Shown here piece after piece: positions 27,795 to 35,378 of a stretch of 35,378 nucleotides of DNA (position 1 is the stretch's first letter; each line of letters starts with the position of its first letter). The notes beneath the pieces were generated by a model that did not search any database, was not told where the DNA came from, and saw only the letters and a program-made list of their open reading frames with translations. The translations under genes and the position numbers were made by a program. Source of the DNA: Ignavibacteriaceae bacterium (GTDB lineage Bacteria; Bacteroidota; Ignavibacteria; Ignavibacteriales; Ignavibacteriaceae); the NCBI GenBank assembly GCA_031292435.1, contig JARLHD010000422.1:1-35378 (forward strand), in the 5' to 3' direction.

Positions 27795-29051
27795 TTAATT
27801 AACGGAGGATATACTTTTGTAAATATCAAGCAACTCATTAACAATTTTATTTTTATCGTGCCTTATCAAAGCTTTTTCCCTAGCTTTTTTACCGTATTCT
27901 GCGGCTTTATCAGGGTTATTATATAATTCTAATATTGTCCCAGCCAGAGACCATGGATCGCCATCCTGGATAAGTATTCCTTCTTCACCATCTTTAAGTA
28001 ATGAAGGAGTACCTCCGACATTTGTTGCAATACAAGGCATTCCCAACATCATAGCTTCACATAGACCATTAGGGCTATTTTCAATATGTGAGGTCATTAT
28101 ATAAATATGAGCCTCTTTAAGTTTTTCAATTAGCTGCGTTTCATTTATATTTCCAAGCAATACCAATCCATTTTGAGGATACCTGTTTTTCAATTTCTTT
28201 TTTACAACTTTCACAATAAGGTCTGATTCGGAAATTCCGGCAACTCTCCATTCAATATTTTGGATATTTGCTTTATGCAATTCGTAAAGTGATTCACAAA
28301 TAGTTTCAAATCCTTTATAAGGAGAATTTCTACTAGTTGTATGCAGAATTAATTTGCCAGTATTTGGGGGATAAATCCATTTTTCAGTATAGAAAATATC
28401 ACGTAAAATTTCATCATTATGAAAGTATCTGCGGTCAGGAGATAATATACTACTAATCCTTTTATCCCAATCAGTCCTTCCTATAATATTAGAACATTTA
28501 AGCATATTCCGTTCTTCACGTTTTTGCATTTTTTTATATTGTTTCAGGTTTACATTGAACGGGCGTGAAAAAATAAATGATCTTAAATTTTTAATATTAT
28601 AGTTATTTATTGAGAAAAATTTCTTTTCTATACCGCTGCTATATTTTTTCAAGATTACAGAAATATTGCCCTGCATTGAAATAACAATCGGGATATCCAC
28701 TTCACCAATAATACAAGCGAAAGGGTTTTCAGTACCATGAATATGAATTATGTCCGGCTGAATTTCTTTTATCAAAGAAAGATAAATATGCTTATCCTGT
28801 GTATCAATAAATGTATTAAATATTATATTTTTAAATACCTGCAACTTCCAATTGCGCTTACATATAGGATAATAATGAGTTTTTTTATAATAAAATTTTT
28901 CTGCATACCTGGCATAGTAGAATATCATATGTAATTCTACATATTCCTGAAGTTCTTTATTGAGTGCATTAAGCCACCCTCCAGTTAAAGCTTCAGGAGT
29001 AAGAAATTCAGTTCCTAAAGCGGGTGTATTTGAAAACCAAAGCACTTTCAA
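27795..29051 (-). CDS. Glycosyltransferase family 4
   Basis: A 418-residue GT-B transferase. Motifs include PDIIHIHGTENPFACI (99-114), HTTSRNSPYKGFETICESL (237-255) in the donor domain, and E-x7-E in HIENSPNGLCEAMM (E324, E332), followed by GTPSLLKDGEEGIL. The start appears to be TTG at 29051: an in-frame TAA lies three codons upstream and the first strand VLWFSNTP begins at once. It follows the Wzy gene by 15 bp. The donor is unknown. Confidence 0.9.
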   Translation of the reverse strand: MKVLWFSNTPALGTEFLTPEALTGGWLNALNKELQEYVELHMIFYYARYAEKFYYKKTHYYPICKRNWKLQVFKNIIFNTFIDTQDKHIYLSLIKEIQPDIIHIHGTENPFACIIGEVDIPIVISMQGNISVILKKYSSGIEKKFFSINNYNIKNLRSFIFSRPFNVNLKQYKKMQKREERNMLKCSNIIGRTDWDKRISSILSPDRRYFHNDEILRDIFYTEKWIYPPNTGKLILHTTSRNSPYKGFETICESLYELHKANIQNIEWRVAGISESDLIVKVVKKKLKNRYPQNGLVLLGNINETQLIEKLKEAHIYIMTSHIENSPNGLCEAMMLGMPCIATNVGGTPSLLKDGEEGILIQDGDPWSLAGTILELYNNPDKAAEYGKKAREKALIRHDKNKIVNELLDIYKSISSVN

Positions 29052-29066
29052 TTTATTTTATCGTTT

Positions 29067-30479
29067 CTATTTATCAAGAATTAATTTTTCCCTTCTATAG
29101 CTATTTTTCATATAATTTGAAATAATGTCTGCAACCAGGTAAGGATAAATATAGGCAGTCATCCAACTTCCTAAAATTACATGAGAGAAAATGGTTTGGG
29201 ACCAAAGAAAATACACCAAAGTAAGGGGGAGTATAGATAAAAAAGTAACCTTTTTTTTCCGAAAAATATTATTATAGATCAACTGAGTAATAATTACAAA
29301 AATAAAAATAGCGATAAATGTCCCCCAATAACCCCAATCTTCATAAAGAAGGAGATAAACTGTAGCAGTAGTACTCTCCCATAAAGCGTTTGTTCTCATT
29401 AAATCCGAACTTCTGATAATTATATTGGGTGCATAGAGATCAAATACATTTTGAATTGAAACTGGGGTCCCTAATAACTGAGAAGCAATTGGGACACTGA
29501 ACATAGTAATACCCGAGAGCGATACTTGACCTAATCTTGGTTCCTTTGGCATGCTGTCAACTCTTCTTAACTGGTATCCCGGATAATGATCAGTCATATA
29601 TTCTAATAATCCCGAGAATGGTTTAAGAATCGGATAAGGAGACCATCTCATGACAGTATTTGAATTGGAGATATTACTTCTTTCTCTTATTACATTTATG
29701 TAGGTAGCAAATATTGAAAATGCAAGAAAAACAATTAGAGCATACTTTGCCATCTTAGATAATAATTTAATTGAAACATCATTATATCTGGATAATGCTA
29801 ATGAAATGCCAAAAATCATAAAAATTAAAGATGCGACAACACCTGCTCGTGCACCCATAATAATTGTTGAAATTACAGATGTAATAAAGGGATAAAAATA
29901 ATATTTTTTAAACTTTCGTTTTAGTTTTTTATTAAATCTTAAATAATAGCTATTACCAATATAGTAACCCGAGAGAATTAACATTGGTAAATTTAATCCC
30001 CAAAGTACACTTGATATTATACCTAATACCGTAGGAGCAGTTTTATTAAAAACAGCGGATCTTGTCTGGTTTACCATAATTTCTCTATTCTTATTGAAAT
30101 CGAAACCGGAGCCTACAACAAAAGAAATCAGTGAAACAATTAATATTGTTGTTGCAATTATTCTAAAATGTTCCTCAGAAAATTTGGGGATCCATTTTGC
30201 GCTATTATTTTTTAGTTTTTTATAACTAAATGAGCTAGCAATTATAAAGCATAAAGCTGTAAATGAAACATAGACAAATAACTCTTCAATCAAATAATGA
30301 TCAAATATTATATATGTAAGACCTACACTAATATATATGATAAAAGATATGACACTAAGAATCCATATCAAAAAAAACCAAAATGAAGGATGGAGAAAAT
30401 ATTTAACCCCATAATATTTGAATTGTAAAATAAAACCAAATATCAGGATCAATAAAGTTGAGTATGCGTATAGTTCCAT
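29067..30479 (-). CDS. wzy: Wzy-type oligosaccharide repeat-unit polymerase
   Basis: A 470-residue polytopic membrane protein with about eleven to twelve hydrophobic segments and a large periplasmic loop in the second half (about residues 275-375, with HYPGYQLRRVDSMP and RTNALWESTTATV). These features and its place beside Wzx fit the O-antigen polymerase family, whose sequences are poorly conserved; assignment therefore rests on topology and context. It should join flipped repeat units at the periplasmic face. It starts 25 bp after the methyltransferase gene. Confidence 0.84.
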   Translation of the reverse strand: MELYAYSTLLILIFGFILQFKYYGVKYFLHPSFWFFLIWILSVISFIIYISVGLTYIIFDHYLIEELFVYVSFTALCFIIASSFSYKKLKNNSAKWIPKFSEEHFRIIATTILIVSLISFVVGSGFDFNKNREIMVNQTRSAVFNKTAPTVLGIISSVLWGLNLPMLILSGYYIGNSYYLRFNKKLKRKFKKYYFYPFITSVISTIIMGARAGVVASLIFMIFGISLALSRYNDVSIKLLSKMAKYALIVFLAFSIFATYINVIRERSNISNSNTVMRWSPYPILKPFSGLLEYMTDHYPGYQLRRVDSMPKEPRLGQVSLSGITMFSVPIASQLLGTPVSIQNVFDLYAPNIIIRSSDLMRTNALWESTTATVYLLLYEDWGYWGTFIAIFIFVIITQLIYNNIFRKKKVTFLSILPLTLVYFLWSQTIFSHVILGSWMTAYIYPYLVADIISNYMKNSYRREKLILDK

Positions 30480-30504
30480 ATTTATTATTAATCTAAACTA
30501 TTTT

Positions 30505-31224
30505 TTATTTTATTCCAAAAATGATAATCTGTGGAGCCAAAAATTTGCTTTTTTGCAATGGTAAATGACCAATGATTTTATTAATAATTTTTTCAAAAAT
30601 ATACCTGACATTTTTGCTTATACCAGCATCCTTTTCTAACCAAATAATTGGAATTCCATAATATTCGACAATAAATTCCTTCATTTCTAATTGCTTCATG
30701 ATTCCTCTTAAAAGAGAAAGATCCATACATTGAATATTATGCCTATTATAATTTTCCCTATGGAAAATTTTCTGAACAATTCCATTTATACTCTTAAAAT
30801 TGGGTATAGTAATAAATAATGTGCCGCCTTTTTTAAGACAATTCAAATGTTTTTCAATAATTTCTTTCGAGTCAATAAAATGTTCTAAAAAACCAAATGA
30901 GCAAACGATATCAAATTCTTCGTTTAATTTTGTATTAAGAAATTCAGCTTTAATATATTTAATAGAATTCTTTTCGATACCATAAATTTCTTCAACTCTA
31001 TTAATTTTAGAAGAATCGATATATGAATCTAAAATTGTAACATCACAGTTTAATCTATTTTTAAAATATGCTGCAAATTTTCCCGGGAATCCGCCAATTT
31101 CCAATAATTTTGAATTTTGTGGAAAATCTTTTACAAGATCTTCAAAGAAAACAGTTGCTCTATTGTCAAGTTTATGTTTTTCCCAATATAATTTCCAATA
31201 ATTATTATCAGTAAATTCTGCCAT
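30505..31224 (-). CDS. Class I SAM-dependent methyltransferase
   Basis: A 239-residue protein with a standard methyltransferase fold. Motif I is LLEIGGFPGKFAAYF (40-54), the acidic end of strand 2 is DVTILDSY, and FDIVCSFGFLEHF marks strand 4, with LKKGGTLFITIPN as strand 5. It begins MAEFTDNNYWKLYWEKH, typical of small sugar methyltransferases in polysaccharide loci. It may O- or N-methylate a repeat-unit sugar or cap the chain end. The target cannot be inferred. It sits between Wzx and Wzy. Confidence 0.88.
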   Translation of the reverse strand: MAEFTDNNYWKLYWEKHKLDNRATVFFEDLVKDFPQNSKLLEIGGFPGKFAAYFKNRLNCDVTILDSYIDSSKINRVEEIYGIEKNSIKYIKAEFLNTKLNEEFDIVCSFGFLEHFIDSKEIIEKHLNCLKKGGTLFITIPNFKSINGIVQKIFHRENYNRHNIQCMDLSLLRGIMKQLEMKEFIVEYYGIPIIWLEKDAGISKNVRYIFEKIINKIIGHLPLQKSKFLAPQIIIFGIK

Positions 31225-31292
31225 AATAACTCTAATTAAGTTCCATTTTATTAAGCATTAATATTTCTTCTAAATATTCCGACGTTTACTAA

Positions 31293-32657
31293 TTATTTAT
31301 TCCAAATACCGACGGCATTATTACTGATCACCTTATTATATTGTATCGTAATCCAAATAGAATTAATAAAACTTAGAATAACTGTTGAAAAGATAACCCC
31401 ACTTATTCCAAAGTTCTTACCTAAAATAATAGCCAACGGAATATTAATAACAGCACACCATATTGCGCTATAAAGCTGTAACTGGATTTTGCCAATTCCA
31501 TTAATAAAATAGCTGAAGATAGTGTTCCAAACTGTAATGATCACATAAATAGATAATACAATTGAAATACTGAAAGGCACCGCCATTTTATTCCCAATCC
31601 ATAATTTATAAACTGTATCGGAAACAGTAAGCATGAGAATTGTACAAATTGTTAAAAAAATCCACATGTATTTTAATTTTTTAACAATCATTCTTATCCA
31701 TAAAATATCCTTTTTAGTCCAGGCTTCTGTGAAGGCACTCCAGAAAGGAGCAATTATAATTCCAAAGACCATGGTAATTATTCCAAAATATTTATACGCA
31801 ATATTGTATGGAGTAACCTGTTCAGGCCCAAAAAGATGTGCAATTATTATATTACTTGTCTGATATAAAATTATAGATGCTATTGAGATTATAAAGAATC
31901 TATAACCTAATTGCATTATATCTTTTGCATATGCAAACTTTACATATTTAAATGAAGGAGCATACTGTTTATAACTATTGCGAAAAAACCAAATTGTAGA
32001 AATAATCATTACGAGAATAGGGGCGAAGCCCAAGGTCAGACCTAAATTAATCAATGAACCTTTAGTGGTTCTTGTGAGCGTGTAAATAATTATTAATGTG
32101 AGAACTTGACCAGCCATATCTAAATAGGATGATCTTGCAGGTTTTTGGTCTGCAATAAGAACTGTATTGATAGTCTTAAGAACGATCTGAAGACAGAAAT
32201 AACTAAATACAATTATTGCCAAAGTTGATAAGTTATCTGCCATTTCCCTAGGAGCATTTAATACATAACTCCAATTAACAAAGAAGTGAACTCCGAAAAA
32301 TATTATCCATACAATGGTAAATATTATTGATAATATTGCATATGTAGTGCTAATATAAATGCGGGCATTGGTTTCGTTGCCTGTAGCTTTTGCAACAGCA
32401 AACTTATTACGTAGTCCATTTCCAAATCCAATATCGAAAAAACTCATCCAGGCGATAATTGAACTTAATGTTATCCAGATACCGTAGTTTGAAGCATTAA
32501 CATAATTTATAGTTAAACGAACAAGCAGCAAAGAGACAATAATACTTATACCTTTACTAATAACGAGACCGATAATATTTTTTTTTGCCTGAACACTTCT
32601 TTCGTGTCCTGTTTTAAAAAACATTTCAATCTTATTAAATAAAGGAATAAAATTCAT
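31293..32657 (-). CDS. wzx: Wzx-type lipid-linked oligosaccharide flippase
   Basis: A 454-residue inner-membrane protein with about twelve helices along its length, of the polysaccharide-synthase/MATE-like (MOP) superfamily. GFGNGLRNKFAVAKATGN in the first cytoplasmic loop region is typical of this flippase group. It should move the undecaprenyl-PP-linked repeat unit to the periplasm. It follows the CapG gene by 45 bp and precedes a methyltransferase and Wzy, the expected Wzx/Wzy pairing. It is the only flippase in the window. Confidence 0.92.
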   Translation of the reverse strand: MNFIPLFNKIEMFFKTGHERSVQAKKNIIGLVISKGISIIVSLLLVRLTINYVNASNYGIWITLSSIIAWMSFFDIGFGNGLRNKFAVAKATGNETNARIYISTTYAILSIIFTIVWIIFFGVHFFVNWSYVLNAPREMADNLSTLAIIVFSYFCLQIVLKTINTVLIADQKPARSSYLDMAGQVLTLIIIYTLTRTTKGSLINLGLTLGFAPILVMIISTIWFFRNSYKQYAPSFKYVKFAYAKDIMQLGYRFFIISIASIILYQTSNIIIAHLFGPEQVTPYNIAYKYFGIITMVFGIIIAPFWSAFTEAWTKKDILWIRMIVKKLKYMWIFLTICTILMLTVSDTVYKLWIGNKMAVPFSISIVLSIYVIITVWNTIFSYFINGIGKIQLQLYSAIWCAVINIPLAIILGKNFGISGVIFSTVILSFINSIWITIQYNKVISNNAVGIWNK

Positions 32658-32702
32658 TGTACCTGTATATTCAAAAATTCATCCTAGTCTTAAAATCAAA
32701 AA

Positions 32703-33833
32703 CTATTTTCCCCAAACAATTTTATCCACAATTTTGGTATAACTCTGGATAATTTTTACGATTTTTATAGAAACATTTGAATCGAGATAATCAGGAACAG
32801 CACCGACCGGTTCGTTATTTTCTTTCATTGATACAGCAAGTTCAATAGCCAGCAAGATATCATTACCCTTGATACCACCAATAACCATACTCCCCTTGTC
32901 AAAGACCTCCGGACGTTCTGTGGAAGTACGTATCAGTATTCCAGTAAAGCCAAGAATAGAACTTTCCTCCGACAAAGTGCCGCTATCGGATAACACACAG
33001 TATGCATTCATCTGCAGTTTGTTATAGTCAATAAAACCAAATGGACTAAGATTCCGGACTAAAGGATGAAATTTGAATTTTCGCTGTTCGATAAACTTAA
33101 GACTTCGGGGGTGAGTAGAGTATATAACTGGCATATTGTAACGTTCAGCTATTGTATTAATAGCAGTCATAAGGTCCATAAAATTCTGTTCTATATCGAT
33201 GTTCTCTTCCCTATGCGCAGATACAAGAATATATTTATTTTTTTCCAACTTCAGGGTTTTTAATACTTCAGACCTGCTTATTGTTGCTTTATGTTTAAGC
33301 AACACTTCCTGCATAGGGGACCCAGTAACAAAAATGTGATCTTTGCGGAAACCTTCCGACAACAGATACCTTCGTGAATGTTCAGTATAAGGAAGGTTAA
33401 TATCAGAAATATGATCTACTATTTTACGATTGATTTCTTCGGGTACATTCTGATCGAAACACCGGTTACCCGCTTCCATATGGAAAATGGGAATTTTTAA
33501 TCGTTTTGCTGAAATTGCTGAAAGTGCAGAGTTTGTATCTCCAAGAATAAGCAATGCATCAGGTTTTTCTTTTTGAAGGACATCATACGATCTTGCTATT
33601 ATGTTCCCCATAGTTTCCCCAAGAGTTTTTCCTACACTCTCGAGATAACGGTCAGGTGCACGCAACCCGAGATCCTCAAAGAATACCTGATTCAAAGAGT
33701 AATCCCAGTTCTGACCAGTATGCACGAGGACATTATGAAAATAACGGTCGCATGACTTGATAACTTCAGATAACCTGATAATCTCAGGGCGAGTACCAAT
33801 TATAGTTACGAGTTTTAGTTTGGATTTTTGCAT
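32703..33833 (-). CDS. capG: CapG/WbjD/FnlC-type UDP-sugar 2-epimerase
   Basis: A 376-residue non-hydrolysing 2-epimerase. Key motifs are IGTRPEIIRLSEVI (12-25), LGDTNSALSA (97-106), HMEAGNRCFDQNVPEEINR (118-136) and SAHREEN (205-211). Whereas WecB makes UDP-ManNAc, the FnlC group inverts C2 as the last step to UDP-N-acetyl-L-fucosamine. The adjacent CapE and CapF genes in pathway order support this assignment strongly. It lies 17 bp after capF. Confidence 0.94.
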   Translation of the reverse strand: MQKSKLKLVTIIGTRPEIIRLSEVIKSCDRYFHNVLVHTGQNWDYSLNQVFFEDLGLRAPDRYLESVGKTLGETMGNIIARSYDVLQKEKPDALLILGDTNSALSAISAKRLKIPIFHMEAGNRCFDQNVPEEINRKIVDHISDINLPYTEHSRRYLLSEGFRKDHIFVTGSPMQEVLLKHKATISRSEVLKTLKLEKNKYILVSAHREENIDIEQNFMDLMTAINTIAERYNMPVIYSTHPRSLKFIEQRKFKFHPLVRNLSPFGFIDYNKLQMNAYCVLSDSGTLSEESSILGFTGILIRTSTERPEVFDKGSMVIGGIKGNDILLAIELAVSMKENNEPVGAVPDYLDSNVSIKIVKIIQSYTKIVDKIVWGK

Positions 33834-33850
33834 AATGTTAAGTTTTATTT

Positions 33851-34978
33851 TTAAACCGTTTCGAAAAATGTATCCGGATCATCCGGATTATAGAATTCAT
33901 TGATCCAAAATAAAGTATAGAGTTCCCCGTCGCCGATATTTTTTATATTATGGGTATACCAGACAGGCATATCTACAAATGCAGGCTTATCACCGGATAA
34001 TTCAAAGTTTAGTATTTCCGAAGTGCCAATCCTTCTTAGCTGTATCAGCGCCTTACCTTTAATAACAGCAAAACGTTCTGCTTTTCGAATATGGAAATGG
34101 TTGCCACGTGTTATTCCCGGAACGGTGGTCGAGAAAGAAACCTGTCCACCGCTATTAAGTTTTATTGTTTCAACAAAACTTCCCCGCTGATCAGTATTTA
34201 ATTTCAAATTAAAGGGAAAAAATGTTTTATGTTCCACATATGTAAGGAAGGTATTAAATAAATTACGTTCAAACGCAATACTTAGATCCGGTATTTCACC
34301 TTTAGTGAAATAATTGTTTTTAATTTCTTCAAGTAATTTCAGCAAAGCAGATACTTTAATTTCTGATGTATACGGTACCTTCACGACTTCAGAAGAGGCA
34401 ACAACCTTATTTCGCTCAATTCGAGATAATATTTCTTTAACAAGTTCCGCCACATAGATAAGTTTTATTTCACCATCTACTTCAATTTTAGGTGTTTCAT
34501 TATGAGTAAGCTGATGGCAAAAAGTTGCAATTACTGAGTTATAATATGGATTTCCAAAAGGTCCAAAAACATTGGGAATAACAAGACCTGTAAATTTTGC
34601 ATTATTACGGACAGCCCATTTTTCAAGGAGTTCACGTCCTTCCCGTTTTGATTTTCCATATTGATTATCCCGTTCTTCCTGAGTAGAGGAAGCAAAAAGC
34701 ACATAAGGAAGAGATGCTGTTTTTTCCAAGGCACCGATTAATTGATTAACCAATCCAATGTTCGTTTTATAAATTACTTCCGGATCGTTATGACGGTTCA
34801 TCCCAGCCAGATGAACAATTATGTCACATTCTTTTACGAAAGATTCAAGTTTCTCATCACTTTGGAAGTAACTATCTTCGAATTTAATTCTTACATACTT
34901 ATCAGGGAACAGCCCAAGGGTATTAAATAAATGAGTTCCAATAAAGCCGGTCTGTCCGGTAATTCCGATTTTAATCAT
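33851..34978 (-). CDS. capF: CapF/WbjC/FnlB-type bifunctional epimerase-reductase
   Basis: A 375-residue two-domain enzyme. The N-terminal SDR domain has GITGQTGFIG (5-14) and a C-terminal cupin (about 255-375) has HFHIRKAE (H294, H296, E301) and a later His at 343 as metal ligands. The family epimerises the 4-keto intermediate at C3 and reduces C4 with NADPH to give UDP-L-talosamine-type product, the second step to UDP-L-FucNAc. Length and the SDR-cupin order match CapF. It lies 30 bp after capE and 17 bp before capG. Confidence 0.95.
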   Translation of the reverse strand: MIKIGITGQTGFIGTHLFNTLGLFPDKYVRIKFEDSYFQSDEKLESFVKECDIIVHLAGMNRHNDPEVIYKTNIGLVNQLIGALEKTASLPYVLFASSTQEERDNQYGKSKREGRELLEKWAVRNNAKFTGLVIPNVFGPFGNPYYNSVIATFCHQLTHNETPKIEVDGEIKLIYVAELVKEILSRIERNKVVASSEVVKVPYTSEIKVSALLKLLEEIKNNYFTKGEIPDLSIAFERNLFNTFLTYVEHKTFFPFNLKLNTDQRGSFVETIKLNSGGQVSFSTTVPGITRGNHFHIRKAERFAVIKGKALIQLRRIGTSEILNFELSGDKPAFVDMPVWYTHNIKNIGDGELYTLFWINEFYNPDDPDTFFETV

Positions 34979-35008
34979 ATGATATTACGTCAGAATAATC
35001 CAATATTT

Positions 35009-35378
35009 TTATTTAAGGTTAAGATCTTTTCGAATTAAATCCAATTTAAGCAGGAGTTTTTTCATACCTTCAACATCAAGGCGGGTCGTATTATGAGATG
35101 TAAAATCTTCAACCTCGGAGACTTTTGATTCTCCCTCTGTGAAGAATTTTCCATAGTTTAGATCCCTATTATCAGCCGGGATGCGGTAATAGTCTTTCAT
35201 ATCTCTTGCATGGGCCATTTCTTCGCGGTTAACAAGTGTTTCATACAATTTTTCACCATGCCGGGTGCCAATCAATTTGATTTCACTTTTTGCATTATAT
35301 AAATCGATAAGAGCTTTGGCTAAGACCTCAATAGTAGCGGCAGGAGCTTTCTGGACAAATATATCACCATTCCTTCCA
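35009..35378 (-). CDS. capE: CapE/WbjB/FnlA-type UDP-GlcNAc 4,6-dehydratase (5-epimerase), C-terminal part
   Basis: The last 122 residues of a gene whose start lies beyond the right edge of the window. The frame is open to the edge (GRNGDIFVQKAPAATIEVLA), then shows KLIGTRHGEKLYETLVNREE and YYRIPADNRDLNYGKFF, which are diagnostic for the CapE/FnlA branch of SDR dehydratases rather than the PglF/PseB branches. It should convert UDP-GlcNAc to a 4-keto-6-deoxy intermediate with inversion at C5, the first step to UDP-L-FucNAc. The catalytic residues are outside the window. Confidence 0.92.
   Translation of the reverse strand, partial: GRNGDIFVQKAPAATIEVLAKALIDLYNAKSEIKLIGTRHGEKLYETLVNREEMAHARDMKDYYRIPADNRDLNYGKFFTEGESKVSEVEDFTSHNTTRLDVEGMKKLLLKLDLIRKDLNLK

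Noticed and set aside
1..35378. Mobile elements, CRISPR arrays, tRNA or rRNA genes
   Set aside because: I saw no transposase-like product, no regularly spaced direct repeats and no tRNA-like cloverleaf; gaps between genes are too short to hold most of these.

Overview
The window is almost certainly a chromosomal surface-polysaccharide locus from an AT-rich bacterium of the FCB superphylum (Bacteroidota/Ignavibacteriota-like). The evidence is a gingipain-type C25 peptidase with beta-sandwich repeats, a Bacteroidota-style Wzi-like barrel, a weak or absent Shine-Dalgarno signal at the starts inspected, and low G+C by eye. I cannot name genus or species. No tRNA, rRNA, CRISPR array, insertion sequence or integrase was seen.

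All 29 genes lie on the minus strand and read from high to low coordinates. They are tightly packed: the largest gap is 121 bp, several neighbours overlap, and no stretch over 300 bp lacks a gene. In transcription order the blocks are as follows. (1) 35378-32703: the last part of CapE, then CapF and CapG, the three enzymes that make UDP-N-acetyl-L-fucosamine. (2) 32657-29067: flippase Wzx, a methyltransferase and a Wzy-type polymerase. (3) 29051-22424: five GT4-type glycosyltransferases and a hexapeptide acyltransferase. (4) 22409-19946: a CE4-like deacetylase and a CapK/PaaK-type adenylate-forming enzyme. (5) 19892-14412: PglC-, PglD-, PglE- and PglF-like enzymes plus a WbpP-like C4 epimerase, pointing to an undecaprenyl-linked diacetylbacillosamine-type starter sugar. 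(6) 14395-9899: Wzi-like barrel, a short SLBB protein and a Wzc tyrosine kinase. A candidate internal promoter lies between the first two. (7) 9878-4510: a small zinc-ribbon membrane protein, a WaaL/Wzy_C protein, GT4, GT2, GT4 and a WecG/TagA/CpsF (GT26) transferase. (8) 4513-1: a very large secreted C25 peptidase, translationally coupled to the GT26 gene and running off the window.

Together the genes describe a Wzx/Wzy-dependent pathway. Nucleotide sugars are made, PglC loads the first sugar on the lipid, up to nine transferases extend it, and tailoring enzymes decorate it. Wzx flips it, Wzy polymerises it, and Wzc, the SLBB protein and the Wzi-like protein handle length control, export and surface assembly. 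The most unusual element is the terminal peptidase: it carries gingipain catalytic motifs and a C-terminal module resembling the ILEI/FAM3 domain, and it is coupled to glycan genes. This suggests, but does not prove, a link between protein secretion or anchoring and the polysaccharide.
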